Shown in pieces: positions 56,448 to 64,000 of a stretch of 64,000 bases of DNA (position 1 is its first letter; each line of letters opens with the position of its first letter). The position numbers and the translations under genes are program-made. The stretch covers positions 389,938 through 453,937 of the forward strand of contig NZ_JAEMUW010000002.1 of the NCBI RefSeq assembly GCF_016598485.1, given 5' to 3'. The notes beneath the pieces are model-generated. The model was not told the DNA's origin. It saw only the letters and a program-made list of their open reading frames with translations, and ran no database searches. The DNA is from Micromonospora coerulea (GTDB taxonomy: Bacteria; Actinomycetota; Actinomycetes; Mycobacteriales; Micromonosporaceae).

Positions 56448-56603
56448 GAGGTCGAGGGCCCACTGCCGGCCCGGCCGGCCGTCGGCGATAGCGTCCCCGT
56501 CGCGTTCGGCGACCAGGCGGACCAGCTTGCGGAACTGGGCGGGCTGCAGACCGGTGAACGGAAAGATCCACTCCGGCAGGGCTGAGGAGATCACCTGCGC
56601 CAC
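56447..56603 (-). pseudogene. N-terminal fragment of an IS5/IS4-like transposase
   Basis: From ATG 56603, EWIFPFTGLQPAQFRKLVRL and VAERDGDAIADGRPGRQWAL match the N-terminus of IS5-type (DDE_4) transposases. Similarity ends where it abuts the recombinase fragment, marking a rearrangement joint. Confidence 0.55.
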
Positions 56604-56890
56604 GACATCTTCGGTGACCGTCCTCAGGGCACAGAAATCGGGTTACGAGACGTCCTTAGTTGTTAGGGAACGTTGCTCTATCCCTTGAGCTACGAGGGTG
56701 CGAGCGCTCAGTCTCGCGACTGCGCGCTGACCTGGGGCGGCAGGGAGTGCTGCCCGCTCCGGGTGTTGGCTCCGCGCCGGGCGCTCCACCCAGCGGGGTG
56801 GGTTCCCCCGCACCAGCGCCAGCCCGTGAACCGTTTTGCTCCGGCCTACGGATAACAGGTGATGATTCCCGGCTCTGCGAAAGGTCGTGC

Positions 56891-57505
56891 ATGCATCGTT
56901 CAAGACGAGTCAAGGCTGTCGACGTCGGAACACTCACGGACGCGGCGGTCATCGAACGGTCCCTCCGGGCCCCCGAGAGCTTCGCGGTGATCTTCGACCG
57001 GCACGCGCCGTACATCCATCGCTACCTGGCGAGGCGTCTCGGTGCCGGGATCGCGGACGACCTGGTCGCCGAGACGTTCCTGGCGGCGTTCCGCCGTCGG
57101 GGACGATTCGACAGCGCCTACCCGGACGCCCGGCCATGGCTGTACGGGATCGCCACCAACCTCGTCGGCCAGCACCGGCGCGAGGAGGAACGCGAATACC
57201 GGCTGCGGCAGGCGTACATCCCCGCGCTGAGCGAGGCGTCACACGCCGACCGGGTCACCACCGTGGTCACCGCGCAGTCGCTACGCCACATGTTGTTCGC
57301 CGCCCTAGCCAAGCTCTCCACCGGCGATCGCGACGTACTGCTGCTGATCGCCTGGGAGGAACTGACCTACGACGAAGCAGCCAGCGCATTGGCAATCCCG
57401 GTCGGCACCGTGCGATCACGACTCCACCGCGCCCGCAAGCTGCTCCGCGAGGCGCTTGGCAGCGATCCCACCAACACAATCGAGGAGATATCAAGCAATG
57501 GATGA
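56891..57505 (+). CDS. ECF-type RNA polymerase sigma factor
   Basis: 204 residues from ATG 56891. Region 2 is FAVIFDRHAPYIHRYLARRLGAGIADDLVAETFLAAFRRRGRFD with the -10 recognition helix. Region 4 is LSTGDRDVLLLIAWEELTYDEAASALAIPVGTVRSRLHRARK. I reject longer N-termini because they are Pro/Gly-rich and not family-like. The stop overlaps the next gene by 8 nt, so the pair is coupled. This arrangement is common for ECF factors controlled by a membrane partner. Confidence 0.92.
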   Translation: MHRSRRVKAVDVGTLTDAAVIERSLRAPESFAVIFDRHAPYIHRYLARRLGAGIADDLVAETFLAAFRRRGRFDSAYPDARPWLYGIATNLVGQHRREEEREYRLRQAYIPALSEASHADRVTTVVTAQSLRHMLFAALAKLSTGDRDVLLLIAWEELTYDEAASALAIPVGTVRSRLHRARKLLREALGSDPTNTIEEISSNG

Positions 57506-58406
57506 CATGCAACTGCTCCGGCAACTCGGCGCGGAGATCCCGCCGGCAACCCCCGAACTGTTGTCCTCGGCCCGCAACCGGCTGTTGGCCGCGACGACCC
57601 CTGCGTCCCCCGCTCCCACCAAGATCCGGCATTCAACCCGACGGAGGTGGCGACTCGTGCTCAGTGGGGTGGCGGCGGCGGGTATCGCCGCGGCGGTCAC
57701 CTCGGTACTCGTGCTCGCCCCCGATCGATTCGGCGGTGACGCCCCGGCTGCCAAGGCCAACGCCACCCAGGTGCTGCGGAACGCGGCGACGGCGGCGCTC
57801 CAGGTGCCCGACGTCACCCCCGGGCCCGACCAGTTCATCTACCGCCGCATCAAGGACGGCCCGTCGACCCATGAGAGCTGGCTGTCGGTGGACGGAACCC
57901 GGGACGGCCTAGTAAGGGAAGCTGCCGCCGGCAACCGCACGGAAACGCCCGTTCCGGGCTGCCGGAACGGGCGGGCCGCCGCGGTGAAGGGCGGTCAGAT
58001 GGTGCCGGGCCGGACCGAGCCGTGCACCTCGGAACCCGCGTACCGCCCCGACATGCCCACCGACGCGACTGCCATGGGGGCCTACCTGGCCGAGCATCGC
58101 AGCGGCGAACCCGGTTCGGTGAACGCCGCAGGCAAGGACGTGTTGTACCTCGCCGAGAGCTATCTGCGGCCGGCGTCGCGGGCCGCACTGTACGAAGCCG
58201 CGGCAGCGGTGCCGGGTCTGCGCGCCGTGGAGAACGTCACGGATGGCGCGGGCCGGTCAGGCATCGGCATCGCCTGGCCGTCGACGAACGGAGGGGAGGA
58301 AATCATCTTGGTCTTCGACGCTGAAACCTACGCCTTCCTCGGCACCTCGGGATACTCAGCTGTGCTGACCCTCGCAGTCGTCGACAAAATCGGTCAGACC
58401 GGCTGA
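57498..58406 (+). CDS. CU044_5270-family membrane protein, putative anti-sigma partner
   Basis: 302 residues from ATG 57498. A short cytosolic N-terminus (MDDMQLLRQLGAEIPPATPE) precedes a single membrane span at about 52-74, and an outer domain of about 225 residues follows with FIYRRIKDGPSTHESWLSVDGTRDG and LYEAAAAVPGLRAVENVTDGAG. Family members nearly always follow ECF sigma genes, and the topology suits an anti-sigma or sensor role. No zinc-type HxxxCxxC anti-sigma motif is present. Confidence 0.82.
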   Translation: MDDMQLLRQLGAEIPPATPELLSSARNRLLAATTPASPAPTKIRHSTRRRWRLVLSGVAAAGIAAAVTSVLVLAPDRFGGDAPAAKANATQVLRNAATAALQVPDVTPGPDQFIYRRIKDGPSTHESWLSVDGTRDGLVREAAAGNRTETPVPGCRNGRAAAVKGGQMVPGRTEPCTSEPAYRPDMPTDATAMGAYLAEHRSGEPGSVNAAGKDVLYLAESYLRPASRAALYEAAAAVPGLRAVENVTDGAGRSGIGIAWPSTNGGEEIILVFDAETYAFLGTSGYSAVLTLAVVDKIGQTG

Positions 58407-58419
58407 CCTCCGTACCACT

Positions 58420-58450
58420 CGGGCGGGCCGTCCCCAGCGCGGCCCGCCCG
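58420..58450 (+). terminator. intrinsic-type terminator of the sigma operon
   Basis: CGGGCGGGCCG (58420-58430) pairs perfectly with CGGCCCGCCCG (58440-58450) around a 9-nt loop, 14 bp after the stop of the CU044_5270 gene. Confidence 0.7.
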
Positions 58451-58604
58451 CTACTAGTGTGGTGCGCCGGAAATTCGCCGAAATCGTGCGAGTGATTCGA
58501 GGATCTCTGTACTTCGATGGACGCCCCAACGGGGACACCCCTTCCTCTGGACCAGCGTCCAGTCTCAGGGTGTCCACATCTCAGGGGGAAGCCCACAATC
58601 CCTG

Positions 58605-59049
58605 CAGGTAGCGGACCGCTGGCACCTGTGGCACAACCTGTGCGAGGCCGTGGAGAAGACCGTCGCGGCGCACCACGGCTGCATCAAGACCGCGTTCGAC
58701 GCGGCGGAGCCGGTCCCTGCCGATCTGCCGTCGCCGCCGTTACCGGACGAGTACTGCGACGTACGTGGTCGTCCCCGCCCGCTGGTGGCCCGCACCCGGA
58801 GCAGGTACGCCGCAGTGCAGGAGCTGGTCGCGGCCGGGCGATCACTGCGTGGCATCAGCCGTGACCTGGACCTGGACTACTACACCGTGCGCCGCTACGC
58901 CCGCGCCGACAGCCTCGACGTGCTCCTCGCGCCAGCGATCCACCGCCGGACCTTGCTCGACGCCTACATGCCCTGGCTCTACGAGCAGTTCACCCTCGGC
59001 CAGCGCAACGCCTCACACCTCTACCGGCAGATCCGCGAACAGGGATGTG
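58605..59049 (+). pseudogene. internal fragment of an ISL3-family transposase with helix-turn-helix insert
   Basis: VADRWHLWHNLCEAVEKTVA, RPRPLVARTRSRYAAVQELV, GRSLRGISRDLDLDYYTVRR and LYEQFTLGQRNASHLYRQIR match the middle of IS1096/IS204-type ISL3 transposases, with the added helix-turn-helix. Both the zinc-binding N-terminus and the C-terminal Glu region are missing. It differs from the intact ISL3 element at 53674-55120. Confidence 0.75.
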
Positions 59050-59119
59050 GCTGGATCGCCGTCACCGGATCGCCGCTCGGAGCAACGCCCGCCGGCCGTG
59101 GGGGTCTAGGCTGGCCCGC

Positions 59120-60016
59120 ATGCCTGCCGATCATCACGCATTTGACCTCGGCCAGCTGATAGAGCTCGTCAACGCCGGATATTTTGAGGAGGCCAGGGAC
59201 ATTGCGTGGCTGGGCTTTGTACCCCCCGGCAAGGCGTCGAGCATCAACACCGTCGCCGGACTCAAGCCGCAGCAGATGGCGACGGAGATGGGGATCTCCG
59301 CGATGGAGCCGCCGAGCGCGATCGCTCTGGTGCGGCGGCGCTGCCCGGGCATCGTCATCGCCATGGGCCGCCCAGGCGACTCCGATCCGCGCCAGCCCTT
59401 GCGCCCGGGCGGCGCCATGCTGTGGCACTACGACGGTACCAACGAGAGCCCGGCCCTGCCCCCGCCCGACCCGGGCGCCGCGCGGGTGGTGGCGGAGCTT
59501 GCCGCGCAACGGTCCTGGGGCCCGCCTCCGGTCACCTTCCATGCGGCGGCGCGGCTGCGCGAGGTACCCGTCAAAGAATTGTTGTCCTTGCTTGTCCATC
59601 CGCCGCAGCCGCCGGTGCACGCACGGATGTCCGTGTGGGAGCGGACCGTGCAGGCGTGGTGCTGCCTTGGCCTGCTGCACCGCGGTGAAACGGGGCTGCT
59701 GGCCGACATCGTCTTCGGCGTCGAGGACTGGACCACCGAGGCGGCCGTCTACGCGCTGGTGGTCTCGGCGTGGATGGACCCGGCGCAACGGGCCGGCGTC
59801 GCCGCGCTGGTGGCGGAGCGCTTCGAGAAAGCGCTTGCGGCGCAACAGACCCGGCCCGTGCTCATCGCGGCGTCGCTGGCGCAGCTGGCCTGCGTGACTC
59901 CGGACCTGCCCGCCGCCGTCCGCGACGCGGCCCGGCAGGAGCTTGCCGAAGACGTGCTGCCCCCGGCGCAACCACAGCCCCAACGGACGCTGTGGGACAA
60001 GCTGCGGGGCCGCTGA
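59120..60016 (+). CDS. hypothetical protein
   Basis: 298 residues from ATG 59120. I do not recognise a family. The N-terminal half contains GKASSINTVAGLKPQQMATEMGISAMEPPSAIALVRRRCPG and a possible phosphate-type GRPGDSDPRQ. The C-terminal half is helical with repeated Ala-rich helices, which may be ARM/HEAT-like. No membrane segment is visible. It begins 70 bp after the ISL3 fragment and converges on the YCII remnant. Codon use is normal for the genome. Confidence 0.55.
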   Translation: MPADHHAFDLGQLIELVNAGYFEEARDIAWLGFVPPGKASSINTVAGLKPQQMATEMGISAMEPPSAIALVRRRCPGIVIAMGRPGDSDPRQPLRPGGAMLWHYDGTNESPALPPPDPGAARVVAELAAQRSWGPPPVTFHAAARLREVPVKELLSLLVHPPQPPVHARMSVWERTVQAWCCLGLLHRGETGLLADIVFGVEDWTTEAAVYALVVSAWMDPAQRAGVAALVAERFEKALAAQQTRPVLIAASLAQLACVTPDLPAAVRDAARQELAEDVLPPAQPQPQRTLWDKLRGR

Positions 60017-60019
60017 AAC

Positions 60020-60354
60020 CAGCGTGCCGGCGTGATTTCCGGCGGCGAATGGCCAGGTGGCCGCGTCCGCGCGGCCTCGTCAATGTCGTTGCACTCCAGC
60101 ATGACAATCGCGCCGATGACCTCTTTGAGTTCCAGGTACGGCCGGTCGGTGATCAGCGTCTGGCCATTCGCGCCGGCGCACACTGTCTTTGCCGTGTCCC
60201 GGGGCTGTAGCTCGGCGCCGCCGTCGGCGACCTTGCCGGTCGGCTGCCACCGGTCGAACCACTCGTAGACCTGCTTCATCACGTCTTGTTCGTCGGCCGG
60301 GGACAATGCGGTCCATTCGCGGTCGTCGCCGACGATCAGCATCGCGTACTTCAT
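60020..60354 (-). pseudogene. YCII-domain protein gene, frameshifted near its end
   Basis: From ATG 60354 the frame gives MKYAMLIVGDDREWTALSPA and RWQPTGKVADGGAELQPRDT, then TDRPYLELKEVIGAIVMLECNDIDEAA, matching YCII-related (DGPF) proteins. After that the expected family end (A-x-x-W-P) is found only in the next frame (AATWPFAAGNHAG). The original frame runs on into the opposite gene. The C-terminus is therefore probably lost, either by a 1-nt shift near 60068 or by truncation. Confidence 0.6.
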
Positions 60355-60659
60355 CAATGCTCCTTGTGGTTGGGAGGGCTGCTTCGTCCGTGTGACGAAT
60401 GGCCGGCACCGGTCCTCGACAGGTTCCGCCAAACTTCTTGCCGAAGCGTCGGCGCCCAACGGCTTTAGGGTCATTGAGTTGAGCCATCAGCACAGCGAAG
60501 AGCCGTGGTGGCAGGGCAATTGGAAGATCCCGTACAGCGCGGAGCGGGTCTTGGCGATCACGGCTCAGGCGCTCCTGGCGTACTCGACAACCCGCTCGTG
60601 AGGCTGCGGACATCATCGCGGCGAGTTTCGAACGCTTTCAGTAAAACGCGCTCACATCG
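60355..60659. other. interval without a recognised gene
   Basis: One plus-strand frame ends with protein-like EEPWWQGNWKIPYSAERVLA and ITAQALLAYSTTRS (stop near 60601). It could be the tail of a lost gene, but I cannot name it. Nothing else stands out. Confidence 0.35.
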
Positions 60660-60889
60660 GCTACTTAGAGACTTCCTGCAGGATCGATGTCCGGCCAGAC
60701 TCGGTCCAGGTGCTCGGCGAGACGCTCCCACATTGCGGCTGCCCACCGGTGTCATTGGTGTGGCTCTCTCATGGCCTGCGGTCTCGCCGAGCACCGCGCG
60801 AGGAGAGGCTGGAAAGGGGTTTGTCCTGCTCAAAGTAGCGGTGCCCTCCTTGCTGACAACTCCATCCGGTTCAGCCAAGGGAGGCGCCG
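60660..60889 (+). ncRNA. structured leader of the IS110 element, candidate bridge RNA
   Basis: About 230 nt of non-coding DNA precede the IS110 transposase. A 15-bp perfect inverted repeat, GGTGCTCGGCGAGAC (60709-60723) with GTCTCGCCGAGCACC (60781-60795), encloses a 57-nt interior. IS110-group elements are known to encode, in the left non-coding end, a bridge RNA whose internal loops pair with target and donor DNA. The position and structure fit. The exact ends and guide loops cannot be fixed from one copy. Confidence 0.5.
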
Positions 60890-62053
60890 ATGAGCGTGAT
60901 CATCGGGATGGACCCGCACAGGCGTTCAGCCACCATCGAGGTCGTCGACGAACGCGGCCGGGTGCTCGCGGTGGGCCGCTTTGGGACTGACAAGGCCGGC
61001 TACGCCGACATGCTCGCCGCGGGCCGCAAGTACGCCGATCGGGTCTGGGCGGTCGAGGGCTGCAACGGCATCGGCAAACACATCGCCCACCGCCTGGTCC
61101 ACGACGGTGAGACGGTGCTCGACGTGCCCGCGAAACTGTCGGCGCAGGTTCGGGTGTTCGCCACCGGCAACGGCCGCAAGACCGACCCGGTGGATGCGCA
61201 CTCGGGCGCGATGGTGGCGCTACGCAGCCCGAATCTGGTGCAGGTTCAGGTCGACCCGGACCTGCAGGTGATGGGCATGCTCGCCGACCGGCGTGACGAG
61301 CTCGGCCGCGCCCGCACCCAGACCATCAACCGGCTGCACCGGTTGCTGCTGGAACTGTTACCCGGCGGGGCGAAGAAGTTCCTGTCCGCGCCACAGGCCC
61401 GCGCGTTGATCGCGACGGTCAAACCCCGCGACATCGTGGGCAAGACCAGACGCCGCCTCGCCGTCGAGCTGATCAGTGAACTCGAGGGCATCGACAAGAA
61501 GATCAAATCCGCGGACAAGGACCTCAAAGCCCTGGTCCTCGCCCGCGGCTCCACCCTGATGGAGTTGCACCTCATCGGCCCCTCAGGCGCAGCCCGCCTA
61601 CTGGCAGACGTCGCAGACATCAGCCGGTTCGCCGACCGCGACCGGTTCGCCTCCTGGAACGGCACCGCACCCCTGGACGCCTCCTCCGGCGACCAGAAGC
61701 GTCACCGGCTCTCCCGCGCCGGCAACCGGCGGATCAACCGGACTCTGCACATCATGGCCGTGGTCCAGCTGCGCAACCGCACCGAAGGCCGCGCCTACTT
61801 CGACGCGAAGAAGGGCGCCGGGAAGACGTCGATGGAAGCCATGCGCGCGCTGAAACGCCGACTGTCCAACGTCGTCTACGCCCGCATGGTCGCCGACCAG
61901 AAACGCAGGCAGGCGGCGGATCCGGGAGGGCACTCGGGGACGACTCTGCAATCCAGCGTGACCGACCTGACCCCGGACATCGGCCCTTCGGACAAGCCAC
62001 TTCCCGGACCCGCCACCAGCCAGCCTAAACCCGCCCTCCGAGCGGTGTCTTGA
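60890..62053 (+). CDS. IS110-family transposase (DEDD recombinase)
   Basis: 387 residues, with a GGGAGG site before the ATG. The RuvC-like N-terminal domain has Asp8 (GMDPH), Glu56 (AVEGCNG), Asp99 and Asp102 (KTDPVDAHS). The C-terminal Tnp_20 domain has LASWNGTAPLD-type sequence with the Ser region ASSGDQKRHRLSRAGNRRINR. Full length and uninterrupted. IS110 elements lack inverted repeats, so I cannot mark the outer ends. Confidence 0.92.
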   Translation: MSVIIGMDPHRRSATIEVVDERGRVLAVGRFGTDKAGYADMLAAGRKYADRVWAVEGCNGIGKHIAHRLVHDGETVLDVPAKLSAQVRVFATGNGRKTDPVDAHSGAMVALRSPNLVQVQVDPDLQVMGMLADRRDELGRARTQTINRLHRLLLELLPGGAKKFLSAPQARALIATVKPRDIVGKTRRRLAVELISELEGIDKKIKSADKDLKALVLARGSTLMELHLIGPSGAARLLADVADISRFADRDRFASWNGTAPLDASSGDQKRHRLSRAGNRRINRTLHIMAVVQLRNRTEGRAYFDAKKGAGKTSMEAMRALKRRLSNVVYARMVADQKRRQAADPGGHSGTTLQSSVTDLTPDIGPSDKPLPGPATSQPKPALRAVS

Positions 62054-62184
62054 CATAAAGGGGTGCCATGAGAGTTAACGGTTCCTGGCAGAGTCTACCG
62101 ATCAACACGGTTGCCCTCGTCGCTGCGTCAGAGCAGAGTGACCGCGTCGCGGCGGCGATGTAGCGGCGGCCGTGCGGCGCACGA

Positions 62185-62475
62185 TCAGAATGGTGCGGGT
62201 CCGCGGCCTGCCAACGACATCAACACCTGCGTGGCGAGTAGCTTGCGTATGCCGGTGACGGCGACTGTCCCCATCCGATCGTAGGGCAGTTCCAATTGCA
62301 GCCCTTCGACTGCATTGCGAAGGTCTGTCGTGATCTCGTCCGGACGGAACGTGCCGCCCCAGCCGTTGAGTCCTCCGCGCTGGTTGGTACTGAGGGAAGC
62401 CATGCCGGATATGCATGCGCCGTCGACCAGGATCAGCCTCGCAGGACCCGAGTAGGTCGTCGTCATAGTCATCAA
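62185..62475 (-). CDS. small conserved-looking hypothetical protein
   Basis: 96 residues. It is beta-rich: TTTYSGPARLILVDGACISG, TNQRGGLNGWGGTFRPDE, then GLQLELPYDRMGTVAVTGIR. The composition and regular strand spacing suggest a small beta-barrel, similar to uncharacterised actinobacterial proteins, but I cannot name a domain. In-frame ATGs at 62475, 62472 and 62466 are all possible starts. Confidence 0.55.
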   Translation of the reverse strand: MMTMTTTYSGPARLILVDGACISGMASLSTNQRGGLNGWGGTFRPDEITTDLRNAVEGLQLELPYDRMGTVAVTGIRKLLATQVLMSLAGRGPAPF

Positions 62476-62842
62476 CCCTTCAGGATGTAACGCCGTGCAC
62501 CCCGGGTCCCGGCTGTCTGACAGTCATCAGGAGGCGAGGCGTCGAGTCCGACCATGGTGTGCTCCACCTGGACCGCGACCGTACGTGCCTCAACCGTCAG
62601 GGCGGCGGCGATGCGGAATTTGGCTCGTTAGCGATAAAGGCCGATGTCTGTGTCTGTCTGGTTCATGAGCCAGAGGCGCGCCTTGGGCGAGCTGACAGTC
62701 GGCCTGGGCCAACTAGCGCCCGAGGTCCGAATCGATCCAGAGAAGAGAACACGGGGGCAATGCTGAGCTGGCTCCATACCGAGATGGCCGGCCTTCTGCC
62801 GATCAGACGATTTCGCGATGCCGTGGTGAGCGCATGAAACGC
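62476..62842. other. interval without a supported gene
   Basis: A plus-strand frame (62559-62837) is open but has no family-like sequence and weak coding character. I do not call it. Confidence 0.4.
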
Positions 62843-62880
62843 CGAACGGCGGCCCGCTGAACCAGTCGGGCCGCCGTTCG
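62843..62880 (-). terminator. terminator of the cold-shock gene
   Basis: CGAACGGCGGCCCG (62843-62856) and CGGGCCGCCGTTCG (62867-62880) form a 14-bp perfect stem with a 10-nt loop, 11 bp after the cspA stop on the minus strand. Confidence 0.8.
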
Positions 62881-62891
62881 CAGAGTGTGGA

Positions 62892-63095
62892 TCAAAGCGG
62901 GCGGATGTTCTCCGCCTGCGGGCCCTTCTGGCCTTGGGTGATGTCGAACTCCACCTTCTGATTCTCGTCGAGGCTGCGGAAGCCGCTCGCCGAGATCGCG
63001 GAGAAGTGGGCGAAGACGTCGGCGCCGCCGTCGTCCGGGCTGATGAAGCCGAAGCCCTTGTCGGCGTTGAACCACTTCACGGTACCTGTAGTCAT
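62892..63095 (-). CDS. cspA: cold-shock protein
   Basis: 67 residues from ATG 63095. It has the full OB-fold signature with both RNA-binding motifs: [21 protein letters not shown] (RNP1) and [10 protein letters not shown] (RNP2), ending [10 protein letters not shown]. It acts as a cytoplasmic single-stranded nucleic-acid chaperone. The upstream interval up to the terminator at 63178 is short, and a GGAG-like site precedes the start. Confidence 0.97.
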   Translation of the reverse strand: MTTGTVKWFNADKGFGFISPDDGGADVFAHFSAISASGFRSLDENQKVEFDITQGQKGPQAENIRPL

Positions 63096-63177
63096 GTCTG
63101 CTCCTTCGCAGGCTGTTAGAGACCGCACTGTGCGGACCCTTACGCCGCCGCGTTGATCACCCGCGTCAAAACGACAC

Positions 63178-63223
63178 GAAAACGAAAAGCGCCTGGATGG
63201 GTTTCAGATGCCCCATCAGGCGC
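63178..63223 (-). terminator. rho-independent terminator on the minus strand
   Basis: Read on the minus strand, GCGCCTGATGGG (63223-63212) pairs with CCCATCCAGGCGC (63201-63189) with one bulge. It is followed by TTTTCGTTTTC (63188-63178). This is the clearest T-tailed terminator in the window. It must end a leftward transcript starting to the right of 63223, possibly that of the small peptide gene at 63743-63826. Confidence 0.7.
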
Positions 63224-63742
63224 CGGAAAACGTCTACGGAAATCAAAACTGCAACTCGGCTACCGTAGCACATGATCCGTCGTCGATCCCATGGCGGCGA
63301 GTGGACCTGGTCACTCGTCTGCTTGCCACGCCGGGTGGACGGCACGTTGACCGGGTTCACGATGGGCTAGTTACAAGACTGGGAAGTGGCAGCGACACCG
63401 AGAATCGGCAGGTCGCGCCTGATGTGGCGTGAATTCTAGTCGGGCGCCGTCAGGACGAGCGGCCACGATGTCCGTCCACAGGGGTACTCGGCGTGGGCAC
63501 CTGCGGAAGCGCTGTCTGGCTCCGAGGCGGGACGGGGGCAGGTGGGCGGACCGGCCGGCTCGCCCAGCCACTCCCGGATGCGGCGCTGGGCCCGGTGCGA
63601 CTCGGCGCATGCCGACCGAGCCGTCGGGCGCACGGTCCCGTGCCCCGGATGTCAAGGGTTGTCAGACCCTGAAGCCTTGCCGGGGTCTGGCACGGGACGC
63701 CACTGCCGGTTTGCCAGAACTGACAGCCGGTGGTCGGCGCTG
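63224..63742. other. interval without a supported gene
   Basis: No convincing frame. A minus-strand stretch around 63205-63280 encodes RVAVLISVDVFRRLMG, which faintly resembles the Phd/YefM antitoxin core but overlaps the terminator and lacks the rest. The dyad TGACAGC/GCTGTCA lies at 63721-63745, covering the stop of the peptide ORF. Confidence 0.4.
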
Positions 63743-63826
63743 TCAGCAGCGCGACGTGCCGTCGCCGGCCGCGCCGGTACTGGCTGGCACGCCCAGGGTC
63801 TTCTGGATGATCAGCTTCTCGAGCAC
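63743..63826 (-). CDS. putative 27-residue peptide gene
   Basis: A GTG ORF preceded by GGGAGGGAGG at ideal spacing, one of the strongest ribosome sites in the window. The peptide begins LEKLIIQKTLGVP (amphipathic helix) and ends ASTGAAGDGTSRC, a Ser/Thr/Gly segment with a final Cys. The stop is embedded in a short dyad, and a T-tailed terminator lies about 500 bp downstream. The shape recalls modified-peptide precursors, but no modifying enzyme is visible. It could also be the end of a longer frame open from 63952. Confidence 0.35.
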   Translation of the reverse strand: MLEKLIIQKTLGVPASTGAAGDGTSRC

Positions 63827-63881
63827 GTGCTCCTCCCTCCCGGTCGGCTCCGGCAGTCGCCGGCCTGCCGCCGCGGCACAG

Positions 63882-64000
63882 TGGGTCGCCGGGGGCTCGA
63901 ACCCCGAACCCTTCGATCCAACAAGGAGAAGGAAGCTCCTCCATGACCGCACAGGCGGAGAGTGGACGCGCTACTCAGTCGAATGCTCTATCCAGTTGAG
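63882..64000 (-). tRNA. tRNA gene or relic with an enlarged anticodon loop; 5' end beyond the window
   Basis: On the minus strand the D-arm reads CTCAACTGGATAGAGCA (from 64000). The anticodon stem TTCGA (63983-63979) pairs with TCGAA (63916-63912), the variable loop is 5 nt, the T-arm is CGGGG-TTCGAGC-CCCCG (63906-63890), and the acceptor 3' strand GCGACCC is followed by discriminator A (63882). Every spacing is canonical except the anticodon loop, which is 62 nt instead of 7. The acceptor 5' strand lies outside the window. Confidence 0.45.

Noticed and set aside
62559..62837. 92-codon plus-strand frame near the cold-shock gene
   Set aside because: No recognisable domain, no good ribosome site and weak coding character.
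63205..63280. Phd/YefM antitoxin-like words (RVAVLISVDVFRRL) on the minus strand
   Set aside because: Only a short stretch matches, it overlaps a T-tailed terminator and no toxin is adjacent.

Overview
The window is very GC-rich, uses GTG/TTG starts often, and carries GAF-ANTAR, CYP152, FUSC, LtrA and furA-katG type genes. Together these point to a filamentous actinomycete, most likely of the Micromonosporaceae. This is a family-level inference from gene content; no rRNA is present.

0-30 kb is mostly intact chromosomal accessory content. In order it holds a GH15 glycosidase, an alpha/beta hydrolase, a two-component system divergent from an ABC-2 exporter operon, an orphan SagB-like oxidase, a PIN-domain protein, a DapA-like aldolase with its LysR regulator, and a GAF-ANTAR protein. 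These are followed by a CYP152 fatty-acid peroxygenase, a membrane protein with a hydrolase-like tail, a FUSC exporter, and a glycosyltransferase / membrane protein / hydrolase-like operon. Redox and small-enzyme genes close the stretch.

31.2-32.6 kb is a nested transposon site. A 916-bp IS5-family element sits inside a decayed IS630 transposase, and removing it with one copy of the 3-bp repeat restores the IS630 frame. An IS481-like fragment abuts it. 33-39.6 kb holds a methyltransferase and XRE-cupin pair with a palindromic operator, a GlxA-like regulator and the furA-katG operon.

39.9-45.3 kb is a decay zone: a frameshifted carboxymuconolactone decarboxylase, a GH15 gene missing its middle, a patatin C-terminal piece and an LtrA gene with two in-frame TGA codons. 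Inside this zone lies one gene that looks intact apart from a single TGA: a rhodanese-CBS protein. That TGA is followed at 12 nt by a small hairpin of bacterial SECIS geometry, and the gene overlaps a thioredoxin-fold gene. It is either a nonsense mutation or a selenocysteine codon.

46.5-53.1 kb is a compact aromatic-catabolism locus. A TetR regulator is divergent from five translationally coupled genes: extradiol dioxygenase, fumarylacetoacetase-like hydrolase, acyl-CoA synthetase, DoxX protein and FAD aromatic hydroxylase. Two identical-architecture palindromes lie between them.

53.2-56.6 kb is a mobile-element graveyard: a serine recombinase split by an intact ISL3 element with an 8-bp target duplication, plus ISAs1, IS5-like and second recombinase fragments. 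56.9-64 kb has an ECF sigma factor with a coupled membrane partner, an ISL3 fragment, an IS110 element with a structured 5' leader (candidate bridge RNA), cspA, a possible 27-residue peptide gene, and at the very end a tRNA whose anticodon loop carries about 55 extra nucleotides.
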